A stretch of DNA of 64,000 bases. It comes from Strigamia acuminata. Lineage: Eukaryota > Arthropoda > Chilopoda > Geophilomorpha > Linotaeniidae. The DNA is taken from NCBI GenBank assembly GCA_949358305.1, contig OX442318.1:9348501-9412500 (forward strand), read 5' to 3'. Position 1 is the first letter of the stretch. Each line of letters begins with the position of its first letter. A program made the translations under genes and the position numbers. Shown here in pieces: positions 1 to 13,400 of this stretch. The notes below the pieces were generated by a model. It had not been told where the DNA came from and searched no databases. It was given only the letters and a program-made list of their open reading frames with translations.

Positions 1-1106
1 CGTTATATCACCTACGCCAAGACGCTTACTGAATAGTCTAAGAAAACAAACTTTCAGGGGAAGTGTTGGAATTGAATGTTTGTTTAAGAAATATCTGCGT
101 GACATTACCGCCAGGTGAAGGTTTTGTTATATTGAACGAGAACAAATGATGTTTAATCTTGGATTGAATTATTACATCGCTGGATACATGAGATGCGATC
201 AACAAAGAACGAAACTAAAGAGTGACCACGCCAAATATAGATGCGCGTCACCACGTGACTAACAAACAAAAAACTACTCTAATATTACTAACGCCATCAA
301 TTGTTGATTTTCAACATTAAAATAATAATTCCCAACACGTTTCACCTGTGTGTTGGCGCCGACCAATCATTACGCATTGTTTTATCCAAGTACGTAAAGT
401 GTTACTGACTTAAAAATTAAAATAAAGTATCTTACAACAATCAACTATCATACACAGTCGCATTGTATTCACTTCCTACGTATGGAGTTAAAAACAACAA
501 ATATTGTGGTCAAATTCGAAACTGATTGTCCAATGATGATGTCACTGGAAGTCAATGCATTTTTATTGTGTACGTAGTTACAATAATTCAGTCTTGGATC
601 GGGCGTGAGTCCCAAAAGGAACTCAGGCCCGAGGAGTGAGAAAAGTCACGTCTTTTTAGGTCTACACGTTGATTTATTGTGTGTGAATATAATATTGGTT
701 GCCAGGCATCATGCTTGGCAACAAGATACATTGATGTGTGATTTACGATTTGTAGTAGTTGTTATGGACATAACAATTTTCAAGCCACTGGTGGGCTAAC
801 TATGAACTTCAAGGATGTCTTCTCCTCCTTAACAGTACAGCAATTGCTCGCCCTTCCCTTCAAACCAGTCTAATGCATATTTCAACCCTTTGAACAACAA
901 AAGTCGTTTAAAGACTGTTTCACTGCAATAAATTTAGAAAGCTGGGTCGCTGCAACATACATTAGTCTGTTTGTTTTAAAAACCTGTAAACAGCTTTGAA
1001 TGTGTATATGAATATTTGATTTTTAAGTAGATTTAGAACATTTTTGTTCTCCTTGTCGTTAACGGGCTTTTACTCACAACCAAGTATTGCTTTTTATTTT
1101 TTTGAG
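1..1106 (+). other. Intron of Dscam (3' part), no exon recognised
   Basis: Sequence upstream of the first visible Dscam exon. It ends in a T-rich tract and TTTGAG acceptor at 1105-1106. No open frame here resembles an FNIII or Ig domain, so the previous exon is presumably outside the window. Confidence 0.6.
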
Positions 1107-1400
1107 CGCCGATGGAACCAAAAGCGGAAGAAGTTGTCGTTCCAAATAGCACGTGGCTAGCACTAAACCTGCACCAATGGCCGGACGGAGGTTGCCCCAT
1201 TCTCTATTTTGTCATCAAATATAAACCGGCCAGTAAAGAAGACTGGGTGCTTGTTTCCAACAACGTACAGCCCCATCAACAACACATACTCATCAGCGAA
1301 CTGCAACCGGGTGCCGCTTATCACATGCAAGTCACAGCCCATAACGACGCCGGATCGACCGTGGCGAATTTTGGGACTAAAACACTGACGCTCGAAGGAG
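1107..1400 (+). CDS. Dscam: Dscam exon: last fibronectin type III domain
   Basis: A 294-nt exon, phase 1 to phase 1, between a T-rich acceptor ending at 1106 and the strong donor GTAAGC at 1401. It encodes about 97 residues with the FNIII core: the B-strand pattern STWLALNL, the conserved DGGCPI turn, YFVIKY (C strand), the NNVQPHQ loop, and YHMQVTAHNDAGST (F-G strands). DGGCPI and the AHNDAGS motif are characteristic of the membrane-proximal FNIII domain of Dscam. A Met codon at 1112 is internal and is not a start. One exon covering one whole domain is the usual Dscam arrangement here. Confidence 0.92.
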
Positions 1401-4400
1401 GTAAGCGATTTTTCTAACATTTCATCAATAATAATAATAACAATAAAAACAAGGTAACTACCACTATTCAGGGTTGCTATAAAATACTGAATTTCAATTA
1501 ATAAATACCGTATTTCTTCAATTCTAAGACGCAGTTTGTTTTTAAAAGATGTTAAATTCCAAATTGAGAAACAGATTCTCTCGATTTTCTCGATTCTCCC
1601 TGGCGGAAATGATGCAAAACGTGTCATATTTTTTGTAACTGGATTATTGAAAACCGGATCCTATAATCCACACGTGGGGTGGAATAAATTTAGTTAAAGC
1701 ATAGTACTCACAAGCAGTTTCCTACGTAGGAAATCAGTCTGCCCACAGAAATTTTGCCTACAGAAAAAACTGGTACTCACAAATTTCATTCCAGTTTTGG
1801 AATTTCTGTGAGATATGTTCTGTGACATAAAAAATTAACTGTCTGGCGTGTCGATGCAACGGAAAGCTGATCTTCGTTTCCAGGCACAGAAAGTAGCGAT
1901 CGGTCTTGACAATTTGTGACCGGTCGTAATTTTTTTTAACCGGTCTCAAATATGGCAGCAATCAGTTCTGCCGACAAATGCAAACAACTGTATATTCTAT
2001 TTATAAAAATTGATTAATTGTCTCCGAGCCTACTGAACGTTTATGTGGAAGGAAAGTGCGTCTTAGAATCGAAGTTATATGGTACGGAGTATTTAACAAG
2101 CCATAAGTAACATCATTTATTTGTTATTCGTACAATTAATATTTTGATTCATTACTTCACAAAATTTTATCAAAAGCAAATTTCCTACAAATTAAAAAAA
2201 AAAAAATTTATAACTATATTTACCGGTAACTATTTTTTTACAACGTAAACAGATCGAACTGCAAGATTAAAATTGAAAATAAATTTATCGTACAAACACT
2301 GCCCCTCCAATTACCTTTTCCTCTATTTTTTTCCTTCAAATTCTTATTCAATACCTTGGTAACAATAACCAACAGCAACAACCTCAAAAAAATTCCCATT
2401 ACTTGAATTTTATACATGTTTTTATATGTATACATGTAACTTCCTTTTTTTTCCCTTTAACACACTCAAACAAGTTAATAAAAAAATTAAACCCGACAGG
2501 GAAACGAGTCGATATTTTCGTGCAAGTTATTTCACTGCAGGAAAAAGGGTGGAAAAGTGTTCAAATAAACCAGCTATAAATTAAGTTAACCGAAATAAAA
2601 AACTCTTTACTGAACTTAAATTTAAGATAAAATTTTTTTACAACCCTAGAAATGGCAGCAGATGCAGTGTCACATGATTTACCATTTTTCTACGACTGGA
2701 GCATCATCTCAATCATCATAGTTTCAGCACTTGTCATTGCAACTGCCTTTCTTTTTGCCATTTACTTCTTTGTTCGTAAACGGAAGTACCGGGGATACCG
2801 CCACAGTTGTAAGTAACAATATTTCACGAGAACAGTGTTATCCTATCACAAAATGGACAAAAAAATGATTAAAGCTCAAGTGGTTCATTTTATTTCATAT
2901 AGTAAAGTAAATGCTCTCATAGATCACACGTGCTCTATAGACAGAACCCAGATCCACCGCATATAAAAAATAATTAGATGATAATTAAAATAAATTTTAA
3001 TCTCAAAAAGGGCATTTTTACACATAAAAGTGCATTTTTACACTTAAAAAGTGCATTTTTACACGTAAAAAGTGCATTTTTACACGTAAAAAGTGCATTT
3101 TTACACGTAAAAAGTGCATTTTTACACGTAAAAAGTGCATTTTTACACGTAAAAAGTGCATTTTTACACTTTAAAAGAGCATTTTGACACTTAAAAATAA
3201 ATTTTGTGCACTTTCCAACTGCTTTGTAAAGTATATAGCGTTCAATGTGCTCAATGCGAGCATGTACGGTACGTTATTCGTCCGTCAATTTTTAAGCTAA
3301 TTTATTGCTCAACTTCAAATCTTCAAAAACCGAGTTACGTCGAAGCTTATCTTATACCCAAATGTCCCATTCCTGTCCACGTCCACTATGTCACATCTCT
3401 TGTAGGTCTTAATTTATATCCACAGACCATCTACTAAACTCAAACTGTGCAAATATATAATTTTATTTTCTGGATTGCAATATTTCCAATATCCACTTAA
3501 AGTTCATGTTTGATCAACATTCAAAATATAAATTTAGACATTCAGCTAACAACTACTGGTAGCACTGCCATAGGTCAGATCACTGCACACAAACTAAAGG
3601 TCCCATTCCAATCCTACAAGTGCACATGTTTCATTCATCACGATTGGGGAAATCGATGTTCGGGGTTGAGCTGTGGGGCTATTGGCTAAGCAGAAGGTGC
3701 ACTCATAAAGTAATTAAGACTAAACAGCATTTTTAAACCTCATATTTACCAAGAATTGTCTGTATCTCGGTCTGACCTCAAATATGGCAACCGATGTACC
3801 GGTAGTACCTTTTAGGTTCAGTGGGCATGCCCACAACAAAATGCATCAATAAATCGTTACAAATCTTTAAATCCATAAATCTTTCTTGAATCTTGAGATT
3901 TATAAATCTTGTCGATAAAAATTGTTAATGTTGGCCCTTCGGTTTTTGGGCCTTAACTCACTGGGCTACTCTGCAATGCGCAATTTTGCCCTGTGAAGTT
4001 TATTTTATTAATTACTACAGTAGTTAAGACAATGAACTTGCGTGTATAGATGATGATAAATACCATAGCGTCTCGTATTATAGCTGGGGTCCAATTAGTC
4101 GCCAGTCCCGTTTAAGCGCCGGGCGATCAGCGGCGATTTCACAAATTGGCGCCGCAAAACGGTGATTTTTCGCTCATGCGCCGTGCCTGAATAAGCGTCG
4201 GGTTTCAAATAGGCGCCGAGTGGGCGGGTAAAAAAAAATTAAACGCCCGGGCTGTTAAACGGGGCGGTAGGATAGGTGATATAGGATTAAAAATGTCAAA
4301 GCAGATTTTGAAATTGTCCATTTTTAAAGCCCGAAAATAACTCTGGACTCGCAGACCCTAAAATTCAAAAAATATGGAATCTTATTGCAATAATGCATTT

Positions 4401-7400
4401 CAGGAAACAATTTTTATACTAATTGGGGGTTCCCAATGCATAATTTCATAATATCTTTTTAGCTTGGGACTCAATTTCTGTACTAAAACACAACATGACT
4501 GGAAAAGTTGCAATATTTTTATATATAGGCCAATCCCTGGACCCGGTGTAGTGTTCATCCAATCTTAATGCCTGTTATTGACAGGAAAATTGGCAGAAAA
4601 TTGGGCTTGGTGTTTTGAAAGTGTCCTTCATGTTTATTTCTTTGTTTACTAAACAATGGTTAATTAGTACTTGACCTTTAAATGCTTGTTTATGGTCTTG
4701 GTTGTCAACATGGTTGTTTGACAAATTTGTTTTTTACATGCTATTGTGTAGTTATGGGAATAACCTAAACGGTTTTAATGGTTGAAAACCACCGGTCATC
4801 ACCGCTTTGTTGCATAGCAAAACATGTTTGACACCACCAAATGAAATGCCCAAGAATTTGCAAAATGTTTTGGAAAAGTCTCTCTTGGTAATTCATTAAA
4901 ATCCAATTATCCTCTTGCAATTTTTCTACCGTTGTTCCCCTTTAAAATTTGCTTAGTTCCTCAATACCAAATCAGCCAAGCATGGAAGAAATTAATTAAA
5001 GAATGTATTACAAGTTACATTTCAAATTTTATTCCCATAAATCACCCCATCATCTTGGAAAATGCCAACTCGAGACTGTACTTCACCACCGGTTTGCCTT
5101 AGACACATAAAACACCATTCTTAATTTCAGGTTAAAAGCAATGAAAAGCAAAAGACAGATTGGCACACATATCAGTCTCCCATCACCATGGAGACATCCT
5201 GAGCGCGATGAAAAGGCAGTAAAAGTGGACGTTGCTCCGCACTCAACCGTCAGCTTTTCACAAAATGCTTATTTATGAGTGGCAATTTTCAAGAATGACA
5301 ATTTTTCTAAACACAAAAAAAAATTATTTGCAAACATTTCTCAAAGCGGTTTGCCGCTTACAGAAACTCATATCGATAACAAACGTATCGATACTGACCG
5401 ACAAATACACAGATTTTTGTACGTATACTAGTAACCTAGGACGATCAGTACAGGACTTCACATCCGCCATTTTTTTGAAATCCAAGTTGTCCCGCATTGT
5501 TAGAACTTTTTGCGGGCAAATAGCGGACAACCGACATCCCGCATTTACATTTTTGGCGAACGTTATCACTGTAGTTCAATTTTATTTAATGTTTAGTTTA
5601 AAAATAATGCCTGAAAATTATTTATTGTAGTTTTAGGTATTAGAGAGTTTGCGGTTGCCAATTGTTCCTTATAATTATGAGTTACAAGCTGTTACAAGTT
5701 GATCGTCCTAGGTAGAACTACATCTAAGAGAACAGTCCTCATTACGGAAATGGAGACCAGCACCAAAAACAAATAACAACGAAACAAATAACAATAAAAC
5801 CACAATTTTTTTGTCGATAAAAACTAATATTCTATCGATAACTTTCGACGTCTGACGCATTCATAAAGTCATTTTGACAACACATTTAAACTGCTTATCT
5901 CGATCTAACTTGACCATGCACTGCTTGAAATTTAATATTTACTTTACCGGAAAGTCGAGTAAATATGATGTAAAGACTGTATTTACTGTTTAGTGATGTG
6001 CAAGTTAAACAGGATTTTATTAAAGCGCCTAGTGAGGGTATTTTGCATTAAAAAATTTAAGATTCGTTAAATTGGATCCGACTTAGGTAATTTAAAATTG
6101 CTTAAGTGAAAATACGTGTACTCCGTTCAAAAGTGCATGAAATTCGTCAATTTCTGAGAAACATTAAGGAAAGTATTTCCCAACTTTAAAGATTAGTGCT
6201 GAACAAGTCCAGAGGCGCAGCCACTCGGTCGTAAATTAAATTGTGAATAATTTACCGGAGTCTAATTTATAGATCAAACACAAGTTCCAATTAAATTCCC
6301 GTCAAATTGTGCAAAAAGAAAAGAAATTTCAGGCCGGGAAAAAAATGAAAGTCAAATCATTTAATTTATTATGTCAAGTTAATTATGTTACAAATTTCAG
6401 TTTAACCCTTTAATTCCTTTTCATTAGATCCGGTAATTGAGGGGAAACTAGCCACAGAGCAACAACACACAAAAACCGTATTGGAGAACGGAACCAACAT
6501 AGTGGAAATGACATATAATCCATCAGCGCGGAAATACAGCTTACCGGGGACACGTACGCTGACTAGTACAGATTACAACACGATTCCTCGAGACGGTAAT
6601 TGATATTACATAAATCGAGTTTGATGTTTGTCGACTTATCTGGGCTCATCCATTGCGCTCTTTGGTAGCAAATTGCAGCCTGGTTGCATTACATTTTTCC
6701 TCATTAATACCGAATACCGTACATCTTCTAATTGTGCACCTATGTACTATTTGTGCTGGGCCCATAACCCATTTTATCCTAATATTAATAATTTATCTTA
6801 AGAATAAGGATGAGCAAAAGACTCCATGATTGACAGTTCATCAACCAACAATGTCGTTGTGTTTATTGTTGCAATACATTACGCGCTAATAATCATAGAC
6901 ACTTAATAATGTCTGATCATAATACAAGTAATGCTATGTTCACACTTAAACCACTTTTGTACAAAACCAGCCACTTTTGTAGAAAACCTGTGTTCACACT
7001 ACTAATGGTTTTCTAGTTCTTAAAACAAGATGACGGACTTTTCTACAACTCAAGTTGACGTCACAACTGCAAACACGCCCCCATTGTGTTATGTGACTAA
7101 TCCTAGGAAAATCCAAAAAATAAAATGGATGCCAATTAAACTTTTAAGGCAACTTTCGGCATTAAAATAAAACACTTTCAAATGCATCAAAAAATTAATA
7201 CAATACATCAAAAGATGGAGAATAAAACGACCTTTCTTTTAAAAAAAAGAACGTATTTCTAGCCCTACCGGTAATGGTTCGTGAAATACGAACGGAAATG
7301 TGTCTTGTTCGTTTCGATAGAGTGGAAATAGATCGCGCACTTTCCTTTCGACCCCAAAATTGTCAACTTCTAATCTGGAAAAAAAATTAAAAAAATATGT

Positions 7401-10400
7401 CGGTTTACTAAACTGGCATCCCTCTTTCTTTTAAAAATAAGTAGAAGTTTCTATCTTTAATAGATCATTAGCTACAAGCAACAATGGAAACCCTTAACAA
7501 TCTGACACTTGTACAAAACTATCCTTAAGTGTGAACAATTGATTTCAGATTTGTAGAACTTAGACTTGTAGAAAATGATAACTTCTAGAAAAGTGGTTTA
7601 AGTGTGAACATAGCATAACATTCGTCCCAACAATTTGAAAAAATTGCTTTTCCCGCGCGCTAATAGAGGCCGTTCAGTGCACATTCATTTCTCAAAGATA
7701 GTTATAGTTTGAGAATCTTGCCCCTGCAGTTGCAAAACTTGGCTTTTCCGCCACACTTGCCGCTAACGTTTCAAAGACGACCTACTGCGAAAGCATTTGC
7801 CAAGAATGTTTTCATTAATCAACAACGAAAGTGAGGTCTAAAGGCTATGAGATACCAATCTAATTTTTATTAAGTGACTTTTCGCAATGGACGTTGCGCA
7901 TCAAATGTGTGATGGAGGTCATTTGATTCCAGAAATGATTAGTTCAAATGTTAAAACCAACAACTCGGGAATTCAAACTGAGGAAACTTGGTGCTAAATT
8001 GAGTTAAACGACCCAAGTGATGAGCCAACAGCAACAAACATCGAAGTCACTTAATTCTGTTTACAAGTGAACGAACAAACTCTCATTAGATAATGGCTTT
8101 CTAATATCTGAAGAAATGTGAACACAAGTTGACACTTTGGTTATTATCGAATAATTTTTTTTTCCCACTAAACTTTTAGGAGATTGGATGTTGGTTGGGT
8201 CACTCACAAAGGGCAAAATATTTGAATTTGCCCACCAAGAAATGTGTTCAACTAATAGGAAATTGGAACTTAACTTTGTAGACAGCTTATGTTTACCCAG
8301 CAATTTTCCCAACAATTTTAGATTTATCAATCTTCATTGTGACACTGGAAAAAATGTGATTAGTCATTTCTCGTACTAGCGCCACTCGTAGGTTGATTGC
8401 AGGAACTACTGTATCAGTTAACCGCCTCTCAGTGATAAAATATTGAACCAGCAATTCTCATGCTTTGTTTCTTTACATCAACTGATCTGAAATAAGTATG
8501 CATAGTTTTCAGAAGCAATCTTGAATTTCTCGTCCGACGTGAACGTATTATTTTCATGACGCGCTGTGATTGGTTGAGAGATGCATTGAAATACATTGAT
8601 GAAAATCCTCATTTCGTCGACTTTGCTATAAACGGATAAGGTTAGGTCTGGGGGGGCTAAAACCTCGAGAAACTGCCATTTATTTTATCCGCGTAACAAT
8701 ATAAATGTCTTATAATCTATGGCCTCTTAGCCTCAAAGAAATTCGCTATACTCTTGTTCGACTCAAAAGGGTGCCCGTCTCCCACTGGCCGAGCCGCATT
8801 ACTCCTATCTCAAGTTTGTATTACTACCACTAGGAGAAGTAATTTATTTTTATTTTTATTTTTATTTTTCTTATGTTTTGTGATTGCTATTACCATTTAA
8901 GTTGATATAATTTTGATTATTTTTATAAAAAAAAATGTTATTTTCATTTAGGAAATAAAGTTTTATGCACATATAAATGTAAAACTCATGTTTGTTATGT
9001 TTATTGGTTACTATGTCTGGATAGTGAACAATTTTGAATTTTTGGCAGTTGCCTAGGCAATCGATTACAATGTCTGAACATTGTAATGCATTTCTGGTGT
9101 TTGGGTCTACATTTTTGGATCACTACACTAGTGATACGGCTCGGCCAATGGGAGAAGGGCACCCTTTTGAGTCGAACAAGAGTATAGTAGCGTACACTTC
9201 AGTCAATTTAGTGCACTTAAACCGTGAGTGTAAACTTCAGTAGAAATACAAATCTACGGTTAAATAAAAGGAAGTTGTGTAGACGTTCTTTGACCTTCCA
9301 TCACTTCCCTATTGCTATACAGATCACGTTATGGTTTGTCGCAGTGTGATGAGTTTGTCCCAAGTTCTTCAAAACAGAGTGTGATATACTTTTTTGACTA
9401 TTTGGTGTACGGCTTCCACACCCCCAACTAAATTTGGGATTTAACTCAAAAAAGAAATTGCCTATTTTTCATTGTTTATCTCACCTTAGGGTATCCGGAA
9501 AGCATCAACCCTTATGCCACTTTTAACGTTCCCGGTTGTCAAGCCGCCCTGATGCAAGACGTGCAGAGACCCACTGCAATTCCCTCAGCAATGGATGAAG
9601 CAGAACGCAATTACAGTCAGCAGCTTCACCCTGCAACTAATAAAGTAAACATTTTTGATAAATTGTCTGGGGTTTTGGGGAATTGCTCTATTATGAATAT
9701 TATTGCAAATATATCCACATTAACCATTCCCCCACTCCCCCCCCCAAAAAAAAAAACAATTAACTCATTTTAATACAGTAAATTACATTTGTTTTATTTA
9801 CCATTTAGCACAATTTTATAGTGAATATTTATGTTTTTTCAGTTATCTCTCAGCGAAATATATATTTCATTTTTCTTATCTCACAGACAGCACAACTTGT
9901 TTTTGCACCCCCTGGTAGTTTCCTTTCTTCCTCATCTGCTGCTTTATTTTTTCCACTAAGGTGGAATATACTTCTTTGTAGAATTGTAGTACACGCAACA
10001 TTTAAGATTTATAAGCTCAAACCCCGAAGGTAAAGACAGCGAAGATAGAGGCACTCAACTCGAGTTTCCAACCTAAAAACTTGTTTTTCGACCATATTGG
10101 GTTGATCTTTTGCCAATATAAACCCACATTTATAAATATAAAAAAAATAAAAATAAAAAATAAACTTTATTAGAAAAAATAATAAAAAAAATTTAATAAA
10201 ATAAAAAGAAGCGCTATCTTTAGATAGAAAAGCTCTCACCCAATATTTTTTTCCCAACTACTTAGTAATGGCTTCAGCAGTTGAAGCATAAACACATCAA
10301 ATATTCATTGACCAGTGTCTCTTTAAATAGTGAAATGTCTCCAGGGTGAAAAAGCAAACATCAAATTTCCAATATCACACGATACTAAAGTCCGAGTGGA

Positions 10401-13400
10401 AAACACCATTATTTACACTAATTAACTGCCTATCCGCGTCTAATTTTCTTTTCATCCTGTCAAAGCATTAATTTAAACCAATTTTTACATTTTTAATAAA
10501 ACATCACTTGCCTGGGTAAATTAATCACTCTTCATTTGAGCTCGATAATTTCCAGTTAATCGATGCACTTTGTGCGATTACTATCGCGCTAAAACTCGTT
10601 TAGATTAATGGCAACACGTCAAATCAACTCGCCTGTAAAAGCTGAATCATTTTCTTCTTGCAGAGCCCGTTTGACCTGTACAGCCGGGTGGTCAAGAGAA
10701 TTGATAACGCTAACCCCGAAGAGACTACACAACGCAATGGTAAGGCCAAATCCAGCACTCGAAATGGAAAATTTCACCAACCGAAATGCCACCTTCAAAA
10801 TTTAAAAAACAACGTAAAATTCCGATTCCAATAGTACGTTTACATGCAAGGAATATTTCGAGTGAGACAAAATATTCCGTGTGCACAACTGTCATGTAAA
10901 CAGGGATGTCAAGGATTATTCGAGTAGTGAATAATCACTCGGAGACCATCATGAACTCAAACTATTTTTATTGCGCATGCGCATGAATCATTGCTTCCTG
11001 TTTAGTGCCACTTCCTGTTTAGTGCCACTTCCTGTTTAGTGCCACTTCCTGTTTAGTGCCACTTCCTGTTTAGTGCCACTTCCTGTTTAGTGCCACTTCC
11101 TGTTTAGTGCCACTTCCTGTTTAGTCCCACTTCCTGTTTAGTGCCACTTCCTGTTTAATGCCACTTCCTGTTTAGTGCCACTTCCTGTTTAGCAGTGCTG
11201 GACTGGTCCGGCGGGCTACCCGGAGTTTCCCGGTGGCCCGTGGCCGCTGTGGCTTGTCGCGGCATGCTGTGGCCTGTCCCGACTTCATTAATTGTGGCCC
11301 GGACATCGAGATTTTCCGGCAATAAATTTGTTCCCAGTCCAGCCCTGCTGTTTAGTGCCACTTCCTGTTTAGTGCCACTTCCTGTTTAATGCCACTTCCT
11401 GTTTAGTGCCTCTTACTGTTTAGTGCCACTTCCTGTTTAGTGCCACTTCCTGTTTAGTGCCACTTCCTGTTTAGTGCCACTTCCTGTTTAGTGCTCTTCT
11501 AAATTGGCAGCTAACATGAAGAATTGGACTGCTAAAGAGCACAACATCATGAAGCTGGTGGATAGCGAAATACAGCACAACCAAACTTCAGGTTTTAGTT
11601 AAATCTGGTACTTCCTCTTGCGATCACGAATTATTTTCTGCATTTAAACACAACAATTTGATTTTTTCACCACTCGAAATATTCCGTGTATGTAAACATA
11701 CTACAAGACGGTGTTCCGGTTTGCCGCAATCAGAATAATGAAGTGATTATTCCGCTTTTGAAACTCCCGCATTCAATGTCCTATTTGTTTCAGTTACAAC
11801 TGCCAAATACTACACGCCCACAGAGGGCAACCCATCGACCTTAGTTAAATCTTCGGGGCCGGAATATTACAGTGAAAACGGCAAATACGATCATCCCTAC
11901 CAGACATGGGAAGGTCGAAGACATCCCACCGAATACGACAGTGTGCTCAGCGACACTGATAACAGCGATTTGGGAGGAAGTTATTTCTCCGAGTCAACTG
12001 TCCAGTTGCATGGCAGAGGTCGAGGTAAGTCTATTTAAATGTATGGAAATTTGATGTAGTGGATTTATACGATCAGAATTTGCATCTGGACATTCGACCC
12101 CGCTCACAGTGGTGAATCTTGTCGCCAATATAAATAGTCAATAGCAAAATGCCACAATGGCATTACTTTGACCTAAAGCTGTCACTCCATCTAAACTTTA
12201 TCCGCCCCAAAAATCCACTAATTCTCAGTGGCCAGCGCTTCTCAAACTATGGGGCGCGAGCTGATTTTTGTTGGGGCGCAACGGTGTTCAATTGTAATGT
12301 GACCAACTGGTTTATATCAAATATACATACATTAATACATTATTTATATTAAATGAGTACAAGCAAAACAAGTAAATTAAAATCCCATTAAATTATATGG
12401 AAACAAAACTTACATATTCATTCGATACACATTCAGCGACCAACTAACATACTAAGGAACTGACACATGAATGTTCCAAACATGATCAAGTCTCTTTTTT
12501 TGTAACTTAAAACTCTTCGCGATGCGTCAGATCACTCGCAACGTCACATGACGTTGCGACTGCTCGACACATCACACAATCACTTCGTCGCCCAAAATGT
12601 TTGTTTGCATAATTTTATTTAAATTTTTGTCAATTCCAATTCCAACTTACTGCCTGCAATTGGTTGCAATACACCACAGGTTAGCAAAAGCTCCAAAATC
12701 CTCACACAGATCTCTCAAAATCTACTAAAACAACCCAAAATCCGCTAAAAACCTCCAAAAGCCTCCAAAAACCAGCCAAAATTCCCAAAAACGGAGGTTT
12801 GTAGCTATTTTAAGTCCCCAAAGTGGATGAAATGGGAATAATTAATTTTTTTTGTTTTATTCATATGGTAACCTTCAAGGGGCAATGCCCATACACCCTT
12901 GCACTTTCCCTGACTACACCATTGTCAGACGGCCTGGCAACGGCCATCTCTGCTCAGAGAGAATTAATTGTTAGTTGGGGCGCTCTAATGTGATCACAGC
13001 CTTCTTTCAATAAAATGAACAAGTCGTTGGGACTCTTTTCTGGAGCACTTTAGTATAATCAGCAGGTTCCTTCATTAATGCTAACCGTTAGTTATCTAAG
13101 CTTTTTGCTGATGCCTGAGAAAACCAGCAATAATTGGCCAACTGAGTATACCAATATGATGTGTTAAGTGTCAGTAATATTATAAATCCACAGAATCTAC
13201 ACATCTGTTCTTGGTATATTAAATAATAAATACATTCAAAGATGACAGCGGCAGTGAAAGGATTTGCTGATTGGATTTTGAACCTGCATTAACTAAGTTA
13301 ACAGTCGAAATCTACTTGGTTGACGTCCATATCTATGATTTAAAACAGCACAGCTGACAAATCAATATTTTATTGTCTTATTTTAATTGGTAACACGATT

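Larger units (their letters stand above)
2809..6427 (+). other. Dscam intron containing a minisatellite and TIR relics
   Basis: A 3619-nt intron. It holds the 20-bp minisatellite at 3003-3195, a GC-rich repeat at 4109-4268, a half element at 5638-5700 and a 67-bp dispersed repeat at 5920-5986. The acceptor CCTTTTCATTAG ends at 6427. No coding sequence was recognised between these. Confidence 0.8.
6596..9489 (+). other. Dscam intron with two MITEs and an 18S fragment
   Basis: A 2894-nt intron containing the Harbinger-like MITE at 6932-7615, an 18S rRNA fragment at 7770-7870 and the TIR element at 8749-9184. The acceptor CACCTTAG ends at 9489. Confidence 0.8.
10834..11701. mobile_element. TA-flanked TIR element (family G) carrying a satellite
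   Basis: TIRs GTACGTTTACATGCAAGGAA (left) and the complement of ATTCCGTGTATGTAAACATAC (right), followed inward by ATTTCGAGTG, with TA on both sides. There is no transposase; most of the interior is an 18-bp tandem repeat. Partial copies of the ends occur at 40493-40600 and 48103-48205. Confidence 0.75.
10740..11793 (+). other. Dscam intron almost filled by a nested transposon
   Basis: A 1054-nt intron, of which 10834-11701 is one TA-flanked TIR element carrying a satellite and a second inserted element. The acceptor TTTGTTTCAG ends at 11793. Confidence 0.8.

Noticed and set aside
2978-3187. Open frame with repeated KSAFLHV units
   Set aside because: It is the translation of the 20-bp minisatellite (a 60-bp super-period keeps the frame open); no start context, splice sites or family similarity.
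9645-9773. Continuation of the Dscam frame past 9644 as coding
   Set aside because: A consensus-like GTAAAC donor, loss of protein-like composition (P and K runs) and the phase-matched next exon at 10664 favour splicing at 9644.
10992-11493. CRISPR-like array of short repeats
   Set aside because: Units are contiguous 18-bp tandem repeats without spacers, in an intron of an animal gene.
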